Positions 14,955-23,300 of a stretch of DNA of 51,083 bases are shown in pieces; within the stretch, counting starts at the first letter, position 1; each line of letters opens with the position of its first letter. The DNA is from a virus. The notes beneath the pieces are model-generated. The model saw only the letters and a list, made by a program, of their open reading frames with translations. It was not told the origin of the DNA and did no database searches. Location of the stretch: positions 1 through 51,083 of the IMG/VR virus record IMGVR_UViG_3300049255_000280; one strand, 5' to 3'. The position numbers and the translations under genes were made by a program.

Positions 14955-15962
14955 ATGCCTCAACCGACTTTGGGCGATGTTCACGTGAACCGCCCGCTCA
15001 CCAACATCTCCGTGGCCTACAGCCAGGAGGCGGCGGGGGTCGAGTTCGTTGCCGACCGCGCCTTCCCCGGCATCCCGGTGGAGATGAAGAGCGACCTGTA
15101 CTACACGTACAAGCGCGCCGACTTCAACCGCGACGAGATGCAGCAGCGCGCGCTCGCGACCGAGTCCGCCGGCTCCGGCTACGGGCTCGACTCGACGGGC
15201 ACCTATAGCTGCAACGTCTGGGCGCTCCACAAGGACGTGGACGACCAGATCCGCGCCAACAGCGACTCTCCGCTGTCGCCGGATCGCGACGCGACCATCT
15301 TCCTGACCAACAAGGCGTTGATCCGCCGCGAGAACGTCTGGGCTTCCACGTTCTTCAAGTCCGGTGTTTGGACCGGCGAGGTGGCGGGCGCTGGCAGCTC
15401 CGACAGCACCCACGTAGTGTATTGGGACAGCTACGGCACGTCGGCCCCGATCACCGACATCCGGCGTGCGAAGACGCAGGCGCGGTTGAACTCCGGTGGC
15501 TTCGCGCCGAACATCGGCGTGTTCTCGCGCGCCGTGTTCGACAAGCTGGTCGATCACCCCGACTTCATCGACCGTACCAAGTACGGCCAGACGGCTCCGA
15601 ACCCGGCCATGGCGACCCGCCACATCATCGCCGAGATCCTGGAACTCGAAGAAGTGCTCGTGATGGATGCGGTGTACAACACCGCCGCCGAGGGCGCGAC
15701 CGAATCCCCGGCCTTTATCGGCGGCCTGTCCGCCGCGCTGTTCTACCGGCCCCGCAATGCCGGTCTGATGACCCCGAGCGCCGGCTACACCTTCAACTGG
15801 ACCGGTCTCATCGGCAGCACGGGCGGGGCGGGCCTGCGGATCAAGACGTTCCGCATGGAGCACCTCGCGAGCGACCGCGTCGAGATCGATTCCGCGTTCG
15901 ACATGCGGATCGTTTCGAAGGACTGCGGCTTCTTCTTCAACGATGTGATCTCGGCGGTGTAG
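14955..15962 (+). CDS. Major capsid protein, gpE-like
   Basis: A 335-residue protein with GGGAGA upstream of the ATG. The opening (RPLTNISVAYSQEAAGVEF, ADRAFPGIPVEMKSD) and later parts (RRENVWASTFFKSGVW, NIGVFSRAVFDKLVDHPDF, IIAEILELEEVLVMDAVYN) are typical of the lambda gpE/HK97-fold family. The length fits. It directly follows the terminator hairpin, which suggests control of capsid to scaffold ratio. Confidence 0.88.
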   Translation: MPQPTLGDVHVNRPLTNISVAYSQEAAGVEFVADRAFPGIPVEMKSDLYYTYKRADFNRDEMQQRALATESAGSGYGLDSTGTYSCNVWALHKDVDDQIRANSDSPLSPDRDATIFLTNKALIRRENVWASTFFKSGVWTGEVAGAGSSDSTHVVYWDSYGTSAPITDIRRAKTQARLNSGGFAPNIGVFSRAVFDKLVDHPDFIDRTKYGQTAPNPAMATRHIIAEILELEEVLVMDAVYNTAAEGATESPAFIGGLSAALFYRPRNAGLMTPSAGYTFNWTGLIGSTGGAGLRIKTFRMEHLASDRVEIDSAFDMRIVSKDCGFFFNDVISAV

Positions 15963-15964
15963 CC

Positions 15965-16270
15965 ATGTTCTACCGCAGACCTACCTGGGCGCAGTTGACG
16001 AGAAGCGGCGTGCCGCCGCTGTACGTTCTGCGCCCGGTCGCGGGCGGGGGAACGCCGTCGAACCTCGGCGACGAATACCCCGCACCCGACCCCAATAACA
16101 AGCTCCAGATGACCCGCGCCCGACAGCTCTACGAGCAGCGCCGCGTCGGCACGTGGCCCGATCTGGAGATCGCGCTTCTGAGGGCGGGACGGCAGCCGGC
16201 ACATCCCAAGGTCAAGCTCGCCGACCCCTCGAAGCCGGGAAAGGAGAGAAGGCATGATCGAAGTGCATAA
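15965..16270 (+). CDS. Hypothetical head-tail region protein
   Basis: A 101-residue basic protein starting MFYRRPTWAQLTRSGVPPLY, with a Pro/Gly-rich middle and a helix (MTRARQLYEQRRVGTWPDLE). It occupies the position of lambda FI, after the capsid gene, but no sequence motif of that family is recognised. Its 3' end overlaps the next gene by 17 bases. Confidence 0.5.
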   Translation: MFYRRPTWAQLTRSGVPPLYVLRPVAGGGTPSNLGDEYPAPDPNNKLQMTRARQLYEQRRVGTWPDLEIALLRAGRQPAHPKVKLADPSKPGKERRHDRSA

Positions 16271-16562
16271 AACGCCGATTGCCGCGCCGGACTTTCAGGC
16301 CCCCGGCCCGCTGCCGAACTTCAAGGGCTTCTACCCGTCGAAGGGCAAGCTGTTCTGCTCCACGGTGCAAACCGGCACCGGCGCGGCGCAGAACATCGCG
16401 CACGGGCTGGGCGCCGTCCCGGCTGGCGTGCTGGTGTCCGTCGTTGACAACAGCACGGCTGGCGCGGACCCGTTCACCGTCGCTGAGGGGGCGCACACTG
16501 GCACCAACGTGGTCGTGACCGTTACTACCGGCGCGAAGTATAAGGTGCTGGCCTGGCTGTAG
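16254..16562 (+). CDS. Hypothetical structural protein
   Basis: A 102-residue beta-rich protein (GKLFCSTVQTGTGAAQNIAH, GVLVSVVDNSTAG, NVVVTVTTGAKYKVLAWL) with Pro-rich N-terminus. Its composition is like small virion beta-sandwich proteins. It lies between capsid and connector genes, so a minor head or connector role is likely, though unproven. AGGAGA lies about 8 nt upstream. Confidence 0.5.
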   Translation: MIEVHKTPIAAPDFQAPGPLPNFKGFYPSKGKLFCSTVQTGTGAAQNIAHGLGAVPAGVLVSVVDNSTAGADPFTVAEGAHTGTNVVVTVTTGAKYKVLAWL

Positions 16563-16566
16563 GGTG

Positions 16567-16884
16567 ATGGCGTTCTCGGATCTCGTCAACGCGATGGATA
16601 CCGCGTGCCTCGCCGCATTCGGCACACCGGTCACCTTCACTCCGCAAGATGGCTCCGGCCCGCAGCAGATCACCGGAATCATCCAGACTCCGGCGATGGC
16701 CGAGGATTACGTTCCTGGGAGCATCCAGGGAACGTCGGTCGTTCGGCTATTCGTCCGATTCGCGAACCTCAACCCGCTGCCTCAGCACGGCGACACGATC
16801 GCGATCAACGGAATCACGTACGACGTGACCGAGGTCGAGGCCGACTCGCAGGGCGGCGCGGTGCTCAAACTGAGGACCACGTAA
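16567..16884 (+). CDS. Head-tail joining protein, FII-like
   Basis: A 105-residue protein of beta strands (TPVTFTPQDGSGPQQITGII, SVVRLFVRFANL, GDTIAINGITYDVTEVEADS), typical of lambda FII-type connector proteins that join the head to the tail. The start is taken as ATG 16567, with a GTG just before it. Its stop shares a base with the next start. Position between capsid and tail-completion genes agrees. Confidence 0.6.
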   Translation: MAFSDLVNAMDTACLAAFGTPVTFTPQDGSGPQQITGIIQTPAMAEDYVPGSIQGTSVVRLFVRFANLNPLPQHGDTIAINGITYDVTEVEADSQGGAVLKLRTT

Positions 16885-17375
16885 TGCTCAACCCCTCCGC
16901 GATGGTCGACGCCATCGTCAATACTCTCCAGTCGATTCCGGACCTGGCCGCCGCGATGACGGTGCTTGGCCAGAACGGCGCACCGACGTGCCGGATCGCG
17001 GCGTTCCACTATCGGTTGGGCCTCGAGCACCGGCTCGCCCAAGCCATTTACAAGATGCCGGCGCCCTCGATGCTGCTCGCGTGGGACGGGACGCAGGGCG
17101 GGACTTTCGACGGCCAGACGATCTGGAAACATCGCTTCAGCCTCTACTTCCGCATGGGGAACGCGGTCGGACAGAGCGAACCGATGGGCTACGAGGAGTT
17201 GTGGTGGACCCTCTGCAACCAGCCGCCCACCGGGAGCGCGGTGTGCATCCGGTACATGAACGTCTATCCGGGCCTCGACATCATGGACACGCCGAGCGTG
17301 GCCCACGCGCTCGATGAGGACCTCCAGGACCGCTTCGTGGGCACCATTGTGATCAACGAGATTGGAGATAACTGA
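16884..17375 (+). CDS. Tail completion/terminator protein (Z/U-like position)
   Basis: A 163-residue protein starting MLNPSAMVDAIVNTLQSIPD, with an alpha-beta layout (KHRFSLYFRMGN, YEELWWTLCNQPP, DRFVGTIVINEIGDN) like minor tail proteins that cap the tail tube. No specific family motif is certain. It sits between the FII-like gene and a small protein before the tube gene and overlaps both neighbours by one base. Confidence 0.55.
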   Translation: MLNPSAMVDAIVNTLQSIPDLAAAMTVLGQNGAPTCRIAAFHYRLGLEHRLAQAIYKMPAPSMLLAWDGTQGGTFDGQTIWKHRFSLYFRMGNAVGQSEPMGYEELWWTLCNQPPTGSAVCIRYMNVYPGLDIMDTPSVAHALDEDLQDRFVGTIVINEIGDN

Positions 17376-17578
17376 TGCCCGATCTGAAGCAGGAGATGGC
17401 CGACGTGGCGGCGGCCATCGAGAAGATGGAGAAGCAGGCCGCCGCGCCCGCTCCCCCGACCGCGCCTGGCAAGGTCCGGCTGCGCCATCCGAATACCGGC
17501 GACATCAAGGAAGTCGATGCCGTCCCCGAGGCGATGATTTCGCTCATGGGCCTCGGCTACCAGCAGGTGAAGGAGTAA
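17375..17578 (+). CDS. Small hypothetical tail-region protein
   Basis: A 67-residue protein with an N-terminal coiled-coil-like helix (EMADVAAAIEKMEKQAAA), a Pro-rich linker, and a C-terminal patch (GKVRLRHPNTGDIKEVDA, MGLGYQQVKE) that resembles short phage head or tail accessory proteins. It lies 3 bases before the tube gene. Function is not known. Confidence 0.5.
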   Translation: MPDLKQEMADVAAAIEKMEKQAAAPAPPTAPGKVRLRHPNTGDIKEVDAVPEAMISLMGLGYQQVKE

Positions 17579-17581
17579 ACT

Positions 17582-18595
17582 ATGCCCGCGAGAGTACAAC
17601 AGCTTGTCCTTGGCCTCGGAGCGAATAAGCAGACCGCCATCGGCACGGCGGGGACCACGTTCCTCCGCTTCAAGAAGCTCGATACGACCATCACGACGCC
17701 GAAGCCGGTATTCGAGAACGACGCCGCCGAGATCGGCAAGGGTCATGAGTTCATCACGCAGACGTTTCCGTCGCATTACGATGTGGCCAACCGCCTCGAG
17801 AAGTACGCCAGCGCCGAGTTCGTTACCTGGGCCGTGGCTTACGGTCTCGGCAACGCCACGGTGACCGGCTCGTCCGCGCCGTACACGTACACCATCGTGC
17901 CGATTGATCCTGGCACCACGCTCGAACTGCCGTACTTCTCGCTGGTCGAGCAGGTCGCCGAGGGCGGCGGCAAGGCGGTCGATAACCTTTACGTCGGTTG
18001 CGCCATCGAGGACTTCACGTACCAGTTCTCCTACGGGCCTGGCCGGTCGTCCTCGAAAATGACGGTCAACTGGGTTGGCTCCGGCCTGCTCACGACTCCG
18101 TCTGGCATCACGGTCCCGGCGCTGACGACCGAGAACAACATGTTGGCGGCATCCATGTCGCTGTCGGTCAACGGTGTGGATTACGTCTCGTCCAAGCGCA
18201 TCCTGTCCGGAACCATCGGGTGGAAGAACAACCTGCTGCTCAACGCGGGCTTCTTCCCTGGCTCCGGCTTGCAGAATGGCCTCCAGGTGCGCGGACGCAT
18301 GGAGATCGGCGCTCGCGTGCCGACCTTCCAGTTCACCGCGCGCCTGCTCGCGACCTCGACGGAATACACGACGCTCGTCAACCAGACCACCGGCACGGCG
18401 ACGCTCACCGTCCAGCACGATGCGAACAACTCCGTCTCGTTCACGTTCCCGCAGATGGCCTTCCAGATGGCAGAGAACGCGGAAGCCGATGGCATCGTGG
18501 CCGTAACTGTCACTGGCGCGCCGCAGTACAACACGACGGCCAACAACGTGATGTCCGCCGTCACGAAGTGCGGCATCAACAACATCGCGCAGTAA
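17582..18595 (+). CDS. Major tail tube protein
   Basis: A 337-residue beta-rich protein rich in Thr, Gly and Asn. It starts MPARVQQLVLGLGANKQTAI and includes SKMTVNWVGSGLLTTP and RVPTFQFTARLLATSTEY. It lies between tail-completion genes and the frameshifted tail chaperone pair, the usual place of the tube gene. Size and composition fit siphophage tube proteins, which polymerise around the tape measure. Confidence 0.75.
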   Translation: MPARVQQLVLGLGANKQTAIGTAGTTFLRFKKLDTTITTPKPVFENDAAEIGKGHEFITQTFPSHYDVANRLEKYASAEFVTWAVAYGLGNATVTGSSAPYTYTIVPIDPGTTLELPYFSLVEQVAEGGGKAVDNLYVGCAIEDFTYQFSYGPGRSSSKMTVNWVGSGLLTTPSGITVPALTTENNMLAASMSLSVNGVDYVSSKRILSGTIGWKNNLLLNAGFFPGSGLQNGLQVRGRMEIGARVPTFQFTARLLATSTEYTTLVNQTTGTATLTVQHDANNSVSFTFPQMAFQMAENAEADGIVAVTVTGAPQYNTTANNVMSAVTKCGINNIAQ

Positions 18596-18618
18596 AAATC
18601 CACTCCCAGGAGTAGTTC

Positions 18619-19233
18619 ATGTACGGCAGCATTCCCGACCAGGGCATCACCATCAAAGTGCCTAACCCGCCCAAGGCGGCCCGCGTCCGTCTTCCCACCA
18701 GCGACGAGATGCTGGGCCGCCTGGCGGCGCAGAAGTCGATCCGGCGCACCATCGGCCGGCGCAAATCGCAGACGCAGTTCATTCCGAATCCGCAGGCCGA
18801 TCTCGCCTTGTTCAACCAGATTCGGTTGGACAAGGACGGCGCGGAGTTCGACGAGTTCGAGGCCAGCAACGCCGTCTCGAAGCTTACCTTCTGCGAGGTC
18901 ACGGACTGCGAGCGTGTTGGCGACGAGTACCGCATCACGCTCAAGACTCCGTTTGGGGACACCACCCACACGATGCGCATCCCGACGCAGCGGGACGTGA
19001 CGCTATACAGGCGCACGGTTGTGTCGGCGACCGATCTCCCGCACGGCCAGGAGGAGATCCGTTACCGCACGGAACCGGCTATCGATCTGTACGACTCCGT
19101 GGTCGCCAAAGCCGAAGGCTACATTGACGGCCTCAAGATGACGGACGTGCCGCCGCACCACAAGTCGGCGGTCGTCGTCGAACTTGTTCAGGCCATCGAC
19201 GATCTCGACCCGCAGGTCGACCCAAACTCCTAG
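18619..19233 (+). CDS. Tail assembly chaperone, gpG-like (short form)
   Basis: A 204-residue protein between the tube and the tape measure genes. It contains alternating helices and strands (GRLAAQKSIRRTIGRRKSQT, CERVGDEYRITLKTPFGD) and ends with an acidic helix (AVVVELVQAIDDLDPQ). The stop TAG at 19231 lies 4 nt after a slippery heptamer, which adds a long extension in the -1 frame. In lambda, G and GT chaperone the tape measure in this way. AGGAG precedes the ATG. Confidence 0.7.
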   Translation: MYGSIPDQGITIKVPNPPKAARVRLPTSDEMLGRLAAQKSIRRTIGRRKSQTQFIPNPQADLALFNQIRLDKDGAEFDEFEASNAVSKLTFCEVTDCERVGDEYRITLKTPFGDTTHTMRIPTQRDVTLYRRTVVSATDLPHGQEEIRYRTEPAIDLYDSVVAKAEGYIDGLKMTDVPPHHKSAVVVELVQAIDDLDPQVDPNS

Positions 19234-19682
19234 GGCCGGATGAGTGGCCGCATCCGGTCCCTCTCCGGCTGCTCGTCTATCGGTCCATCCACCAGGAGGA
19301 TCTCTGCGACGGCGGCGCGGACGGCCCGCACGGTTGCCCCGACGCGAACGATGTAACGTGCGGAAAGTGCGGGCACGAGCGCACGGTGGGCGACACCAAC
19401 GCGCCTGGAGCCTGCCCGCATTGCGGCTCCTGGCAGTACAACGTCAATCGCTGCTCTCATTGCCGACTCGACGACCTGGACCACATGCGGTCCCACTCGG
19501 TCGCCGGTCGCCTCTTTGAGCGGGTCCTCGAACTGGAGTTCGATGCGGCTCACTTCAGCGTCCCATGGACCGACGTAAACGCCGAGGAGGTGCGTGGGCT
19601 TCAGATCGTCAAAGAAGAACGCGAGCGATATCGGCAGGAACTCGCGCACAACAATCCAATCCAACCACCAAGGCCACAATGA
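18619..19682 (+). CDS. Tail assembly chaperone, gpGT-like fusion by -1 frameshift
   Basis: Slipping back one base at 19227 joins the gpG-like frame to an open frame ending at 19682, giving 354 residues. The added part begins LLGPDEWPHPVPLRLLVY and contains two zinc-ribbon-like Cys groups: CGKCGHE, then CPHCGSW and CSHC. It ends with a helix (IVKEERERYRQELA). The frame has no good start of its own before a GTG at 19386, and the region upstream of that already codes sensible protein, so fusion is the best reading. A T domain built on zinc ribbons is unusual. Confidence 0.75.
19221..19261 (+). promoter_or_regulatory. -1 programmed ribosomal frameshift signal
   Basis: The heptamer C CCA AAC (19221-19227) is in the X XXY YYZ register of the gpG-like frame. 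A 5-nt spacer follows, then GGGCCGGATG (19233-19242) pairs with CATCCGGTCCC (19251-19261), with one bulged T at 19258 and an 8-nt loop. This is the classic slippery site plus downstream stem layout. The stop codon of the short form lies between them. Confidence 0.8.
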
Positions 19683-19939
19683 ACAATCCAACACCACCTT
19701 GCTCTGTGTGCGGGACGCCGGTCGAGATGGAGCTCGACCAGCAGTCCATCCGCTTCTCGTCTGGAGTCGGCAGCACCGCCATCGTAATCGAGCACCCGAC
19801 GCAGGTCGCGTGCCTGGCGTGCGGCAGTCTGCTGCACCTCGTCATTGCTGGCATCCAGAACATCCAGTTGAAGACCTCCGTCGTGCCGCCCGCGAAGCGG
19901 CAGTTGGTGGTCCCGATCAGTCGCGTTCGCGTCGGTTAG
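19679..19939 (+). CDS. Small zinc-ribbon protein
   Basis: An 86-residue protein with CSVCG near residue 8 and CLACG near residue 44, flanking beta strands (VEMELDQQSIRFSSG, STAIVIEHP), which together suggest a single zinc ribbon. Its start overlaps the stop of the frameshifted chaperone extension (ATGA), so it is coupled to that frame. The extra zinc-ribbon gene here has no counterpart in lambda. Confidence 0.55.
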   Translation: MNNPTPPCSVCGTPVEMELDQQSIRFSSGVGSTAIVIEHPTQVACLACGSLLHLVIAGIQNIQLKTSVVPPAKRQLVVPISRVRVG

Positions 19940-19941
19940 CC

Positions 19942-20391
19942 ATGCCCTTTCAGGCCAAGATCACTCGCGCCCGGTGGGTCCTCGGGCCGTTCACGTCCGA
20001 GGACATGCTGGAAATCGGCAACGTGGTCGTGGATTCGATCAAGGCGCGCCTCCACAACGGCCTGAACGTTCGCGACGAGGAGGCCAAACCGCTCAAGCCG
20101 GGCCGCAACGGGAAGCGCGGTTATCCGGATTACAAGCTGGCGCGCGGTCTCCAACCCCTCCGCGACTGGTTCTGGACTGGTCGGACCATCCGCTCGCTCA
20201 AGGTGAAGCAGGTGAGCGAGAACCGTTGTGTCATCGGCTTTATCAACCCGAACGCCGACGCCGTCGCGCACATCAACAACATTCGCGAACGCGCGTTCGG
20301 TATCTCGCCCAAGGACCGGCAGGCCATGATCGCGGTCATCAGCGCGATCCTCCGCACGTCGCGGGTCATCCAGGTGAGGAAGGCGGCATAG
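19942..20391 (+). CDS. Virion morphogenesis-like protein
   Basis: A 149-residue basic protein starting MPFQAKITRARWVLGPFTSE. The segments FWTGRTIRSLKVKQV, FINPNADAVAHINNIRERAF and GISPKDRQAMIAVI are reminiscent of phage virion morphogenesis or tail completion proteins, which typically end with a similar ARxH...FLGxSxxD pattern. Confidence in the family is low. It is one gene before the tape measure. Confidence 0.45.
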   Translation: MPFQAKITRARWVLGPFTSEDMLEIGNVVVDSIKARLHNGLNVRDEEAKPLKPGRNGKRGYPDYKLARGLQPLRDWFWTGRTIRSLKVKQVSENRCVIGFINPNADAVAHINNIRERAFGISPKDRQAMIAVISAILRTSRVIQVRKAA

Positions 20392-20394
20392 CTC

Positions 20395-23300
20395 ATGGAT
20401 CAAGAATCCGTCGTACTCGAACTCGATCCTCGCAGTGTTCATGCAGCCATCGTCCAGGCCAACAAGGACGTTGAGTCTTGGGAGAAGGGCACGGTCGGCG
20501 CGGGTGAGCGCATGCAGAAGTCGCTCGAACGCATGGCCGACATGCTCATCAAGATCAACGACAAGTCCCGCAGCTCGATGGAGCGGTTGACGCAGTCGAT
20601 CGAGAAGCAGGCCGCGGCGTATGGCAAAACCGGGGTGGACAAGCTGATCGCAGAACGCGACCGTCTGATCAAGAAGCTCGGCGACGAGCAGGGCATGGTG
20701 GATCGTGTGCGCGCCGCCTACGAGAAGATGATCGCCGTCGAGGAGAAAAAGAACGGCGGCGGCGGGGAGGCGTTCGGCAAGCAAATCGAGGCGATGATCC
20801 GCGACCCGCTCAACGGCGCGAAGGAGGCGGCGGCGGGCCTGCTGGAGAAGGTCGGCACCATGGGTGCTGGCCTGGCGGCCGGAGTCGGGGTCCTCACCGC
20901 CATCGCCGCAGCCGGGTGGGAGGCGGCCAAGAGTCTCGGCGAGTACGGCACGCGCATCCGCGACGTGGAGATGCGTACCGGGCTGGCGGCCAAGGAGGTC
21001 GGCCAGTTCGAGTTTGCCGCCAAGGCTGTCGGCCAGGACGTGTCGATTGTCGAGCGCCTGATGCGCGGGCTGTCGCAGGCCGCCGACGACAACTCCCGCG
21101 AGGGCGACAAGGCGCGAGCCACGATGGCGCGGTTGGGCATCGAAATGCGCACGGCGTCCGGAGAGATGAAGCCCACGTCTCTCATCTTGAGCGAGGTGTC
21201 GGACGCGCTGAACAAGCTGCCGGAGGGAGTCCAGCGCGACGCCGCCGCGATGGATCTGTTCAAGCGGGTGGGCGTCGAGGCCATCCCGTTCCTCACGGAG
21301 TTGAACGAGAACCTGCGCACGGCCAAGGAGCAGGGATTCGGTCCGACCGAGGACGATGTGCGCCGCTTCACCGAGTATCAGCACAACGTCGCCGAGTTGG
21401 AGACGAAGTGGGACGCGCTGATGCGCAAGTTCAAGGAGGGCCTCGTCACTACGCTCACGATCTCCATCAACTGGGTCGGCGCGGGTGTGAAGTGGTTCCT
21501 CGACAACGTGACAACCTACGGCGACGACATGCGCCAGCGTCAGGAGGAGGAGGACGCGCGGCAGATCGCGGCGGCCGGAGGCGTGGGTGCCCACGGGTCC
21601 AGGAGCCAGCACCGCGCGCTCCAGCAGCAGATGGACAAGATGGCGCCCGGCTTCATGCAGGACAAGCCCGCTATCGAGGCCCGGATCGCGGAGGTGCGGC
21701 AGCAGCAGCAGGACCTTGTGGGCAACCTCGGTTGGATGGCCATGATCGCACCCACCGACGACGAGTTGGCGCGCATGAAAAAGGCCGACGAGATCCAGAA
21801 GGACATCGAGCAGATGCAGAACACGCTCGTTGAAGCGGAGAAGGCCGTTCACCGCCAGGATCTCAAGGAGGGCCAGGGCTACATCGACCGTCTGCGCTCC
21901 CGGTACTTCGGCACCCACGACGGCATCGAGGAGGCGTACCAGCAGGCCAAGAAGGACGTGGAGCGGTACCGCAAAGAGTTGTTCGAACCGGAGCACCCGC
22001 TCACCAAGCCGGAGGCGTCCGACCTCAACAAGAAGCTCGTCGAAGCGGAGGGTCGCGAGGCGCGCGCCAAGGCTTCGCTCGATGCGGAGTCGGAGCGCAA
22101 GAAGTTCATGACGGAGGCGCAGTCGTTCGTCCGGAAGGGCGATGAGGCCGAACTGGACGCTATCGGGAAGATTTACTACCAGCGCGACCTCCTGTTGCAG
22201 CAGGCTGCCAAGGTCAAGGCGTCGGAAGCGGAGATCGCGGCCATTCGCAAGTCTGCCGACGAGCAGGCGGGCAAGGTGCTGAAGGAGTCGATGGAGAAGT
22301 TCGAGGAGTACGACCAGAAGCGCCGCGCCGACCAGCAGAAGCGGTTCCTGGAGATGTTCCTGCCCAGCAAAGAGCAAATGAAGGAGTGGGAGGACGTGTT
22401 CAAAGCGCAGGAGCGCATCGAGGATATCGGTGTGCAGGCGCAGAAGGAGGCCCTGCGGCGGCACGCGAACATGGAGGCCAAGCAGGCCGAGACGCCGGAG
22501 GACGCATACCGGATTCGCGTCGATCTGGCCGAGAAGCTGGCGCAGATCGAGATTGACCGGATCTTGCGCGAGTCCGATCACGCGAAGCAGATGGTGATGG
22601 CCGCCGAGGCGCAGAAGCAACTCTACACGGACCTCGCGGCGGCGCAGGACGAGTTGGAGGAGAAGCGCGCGGAAGCGGCGCGCAAGGCCGCGGAGGAATC
22701 GCAGCGTCAACTCGACACGATCCAGAAGACCTCCTCTGGCCTGTTCCACACGCTGTTCACGAAGCCCCAGGACTTCCCCAACCAACTCGGCAGCACGGTC
22801 CACGAGGCGATCCTCAAGCCGGTGACTGAGGGGCTGGGCGGCATGGTCGCGGGAGTACTCCATCCGATCATCTATGGGTCGGACGGCCAGGGCGGCATCT
22901 CCGGCGCGCTCAAGGGCATCTTCGGCGGCGGCAAGCAGGACCCGGTGAAGACGGCGACTGACCAGAACACCGTGGCCACGGCGCAGAACTCGGCGCACGT
23001 GTGGGCGCTCACGGCGACGCTGGCGGCGTTCATGGGCATGTCCGCACCGGCAGTCGCCAGCCCGAGTATCCCCGGCCTGGCGGGCGCATCCATGCCCGCG
23101 ATCACCATGGCGATGCCGGGAATCGGCGGGGGCGCGTCCATGGCGAGTCTCCCGGCCCTCGCGTTGTCGTTGGGCACGGCGGCGTACTCGCCCGCTCCGT
23201 GGGCCGGCGGCGGCGCGGCGGCTGGCGCGACTGGCGGCTATACACCTGCTCCGTGGGCTGGCGGTGGCGGGTATTCCCCGCTCGGCGGGTACTCTCCGGT

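Noticed and set aside
19240-19519. Separate gene starting at the ATG after the chaperone stop
   Set aside because: That ATG is in a third frame giving an Arg/Pro-rich shadow protein; the Cys-rich frame is the one with protein character.
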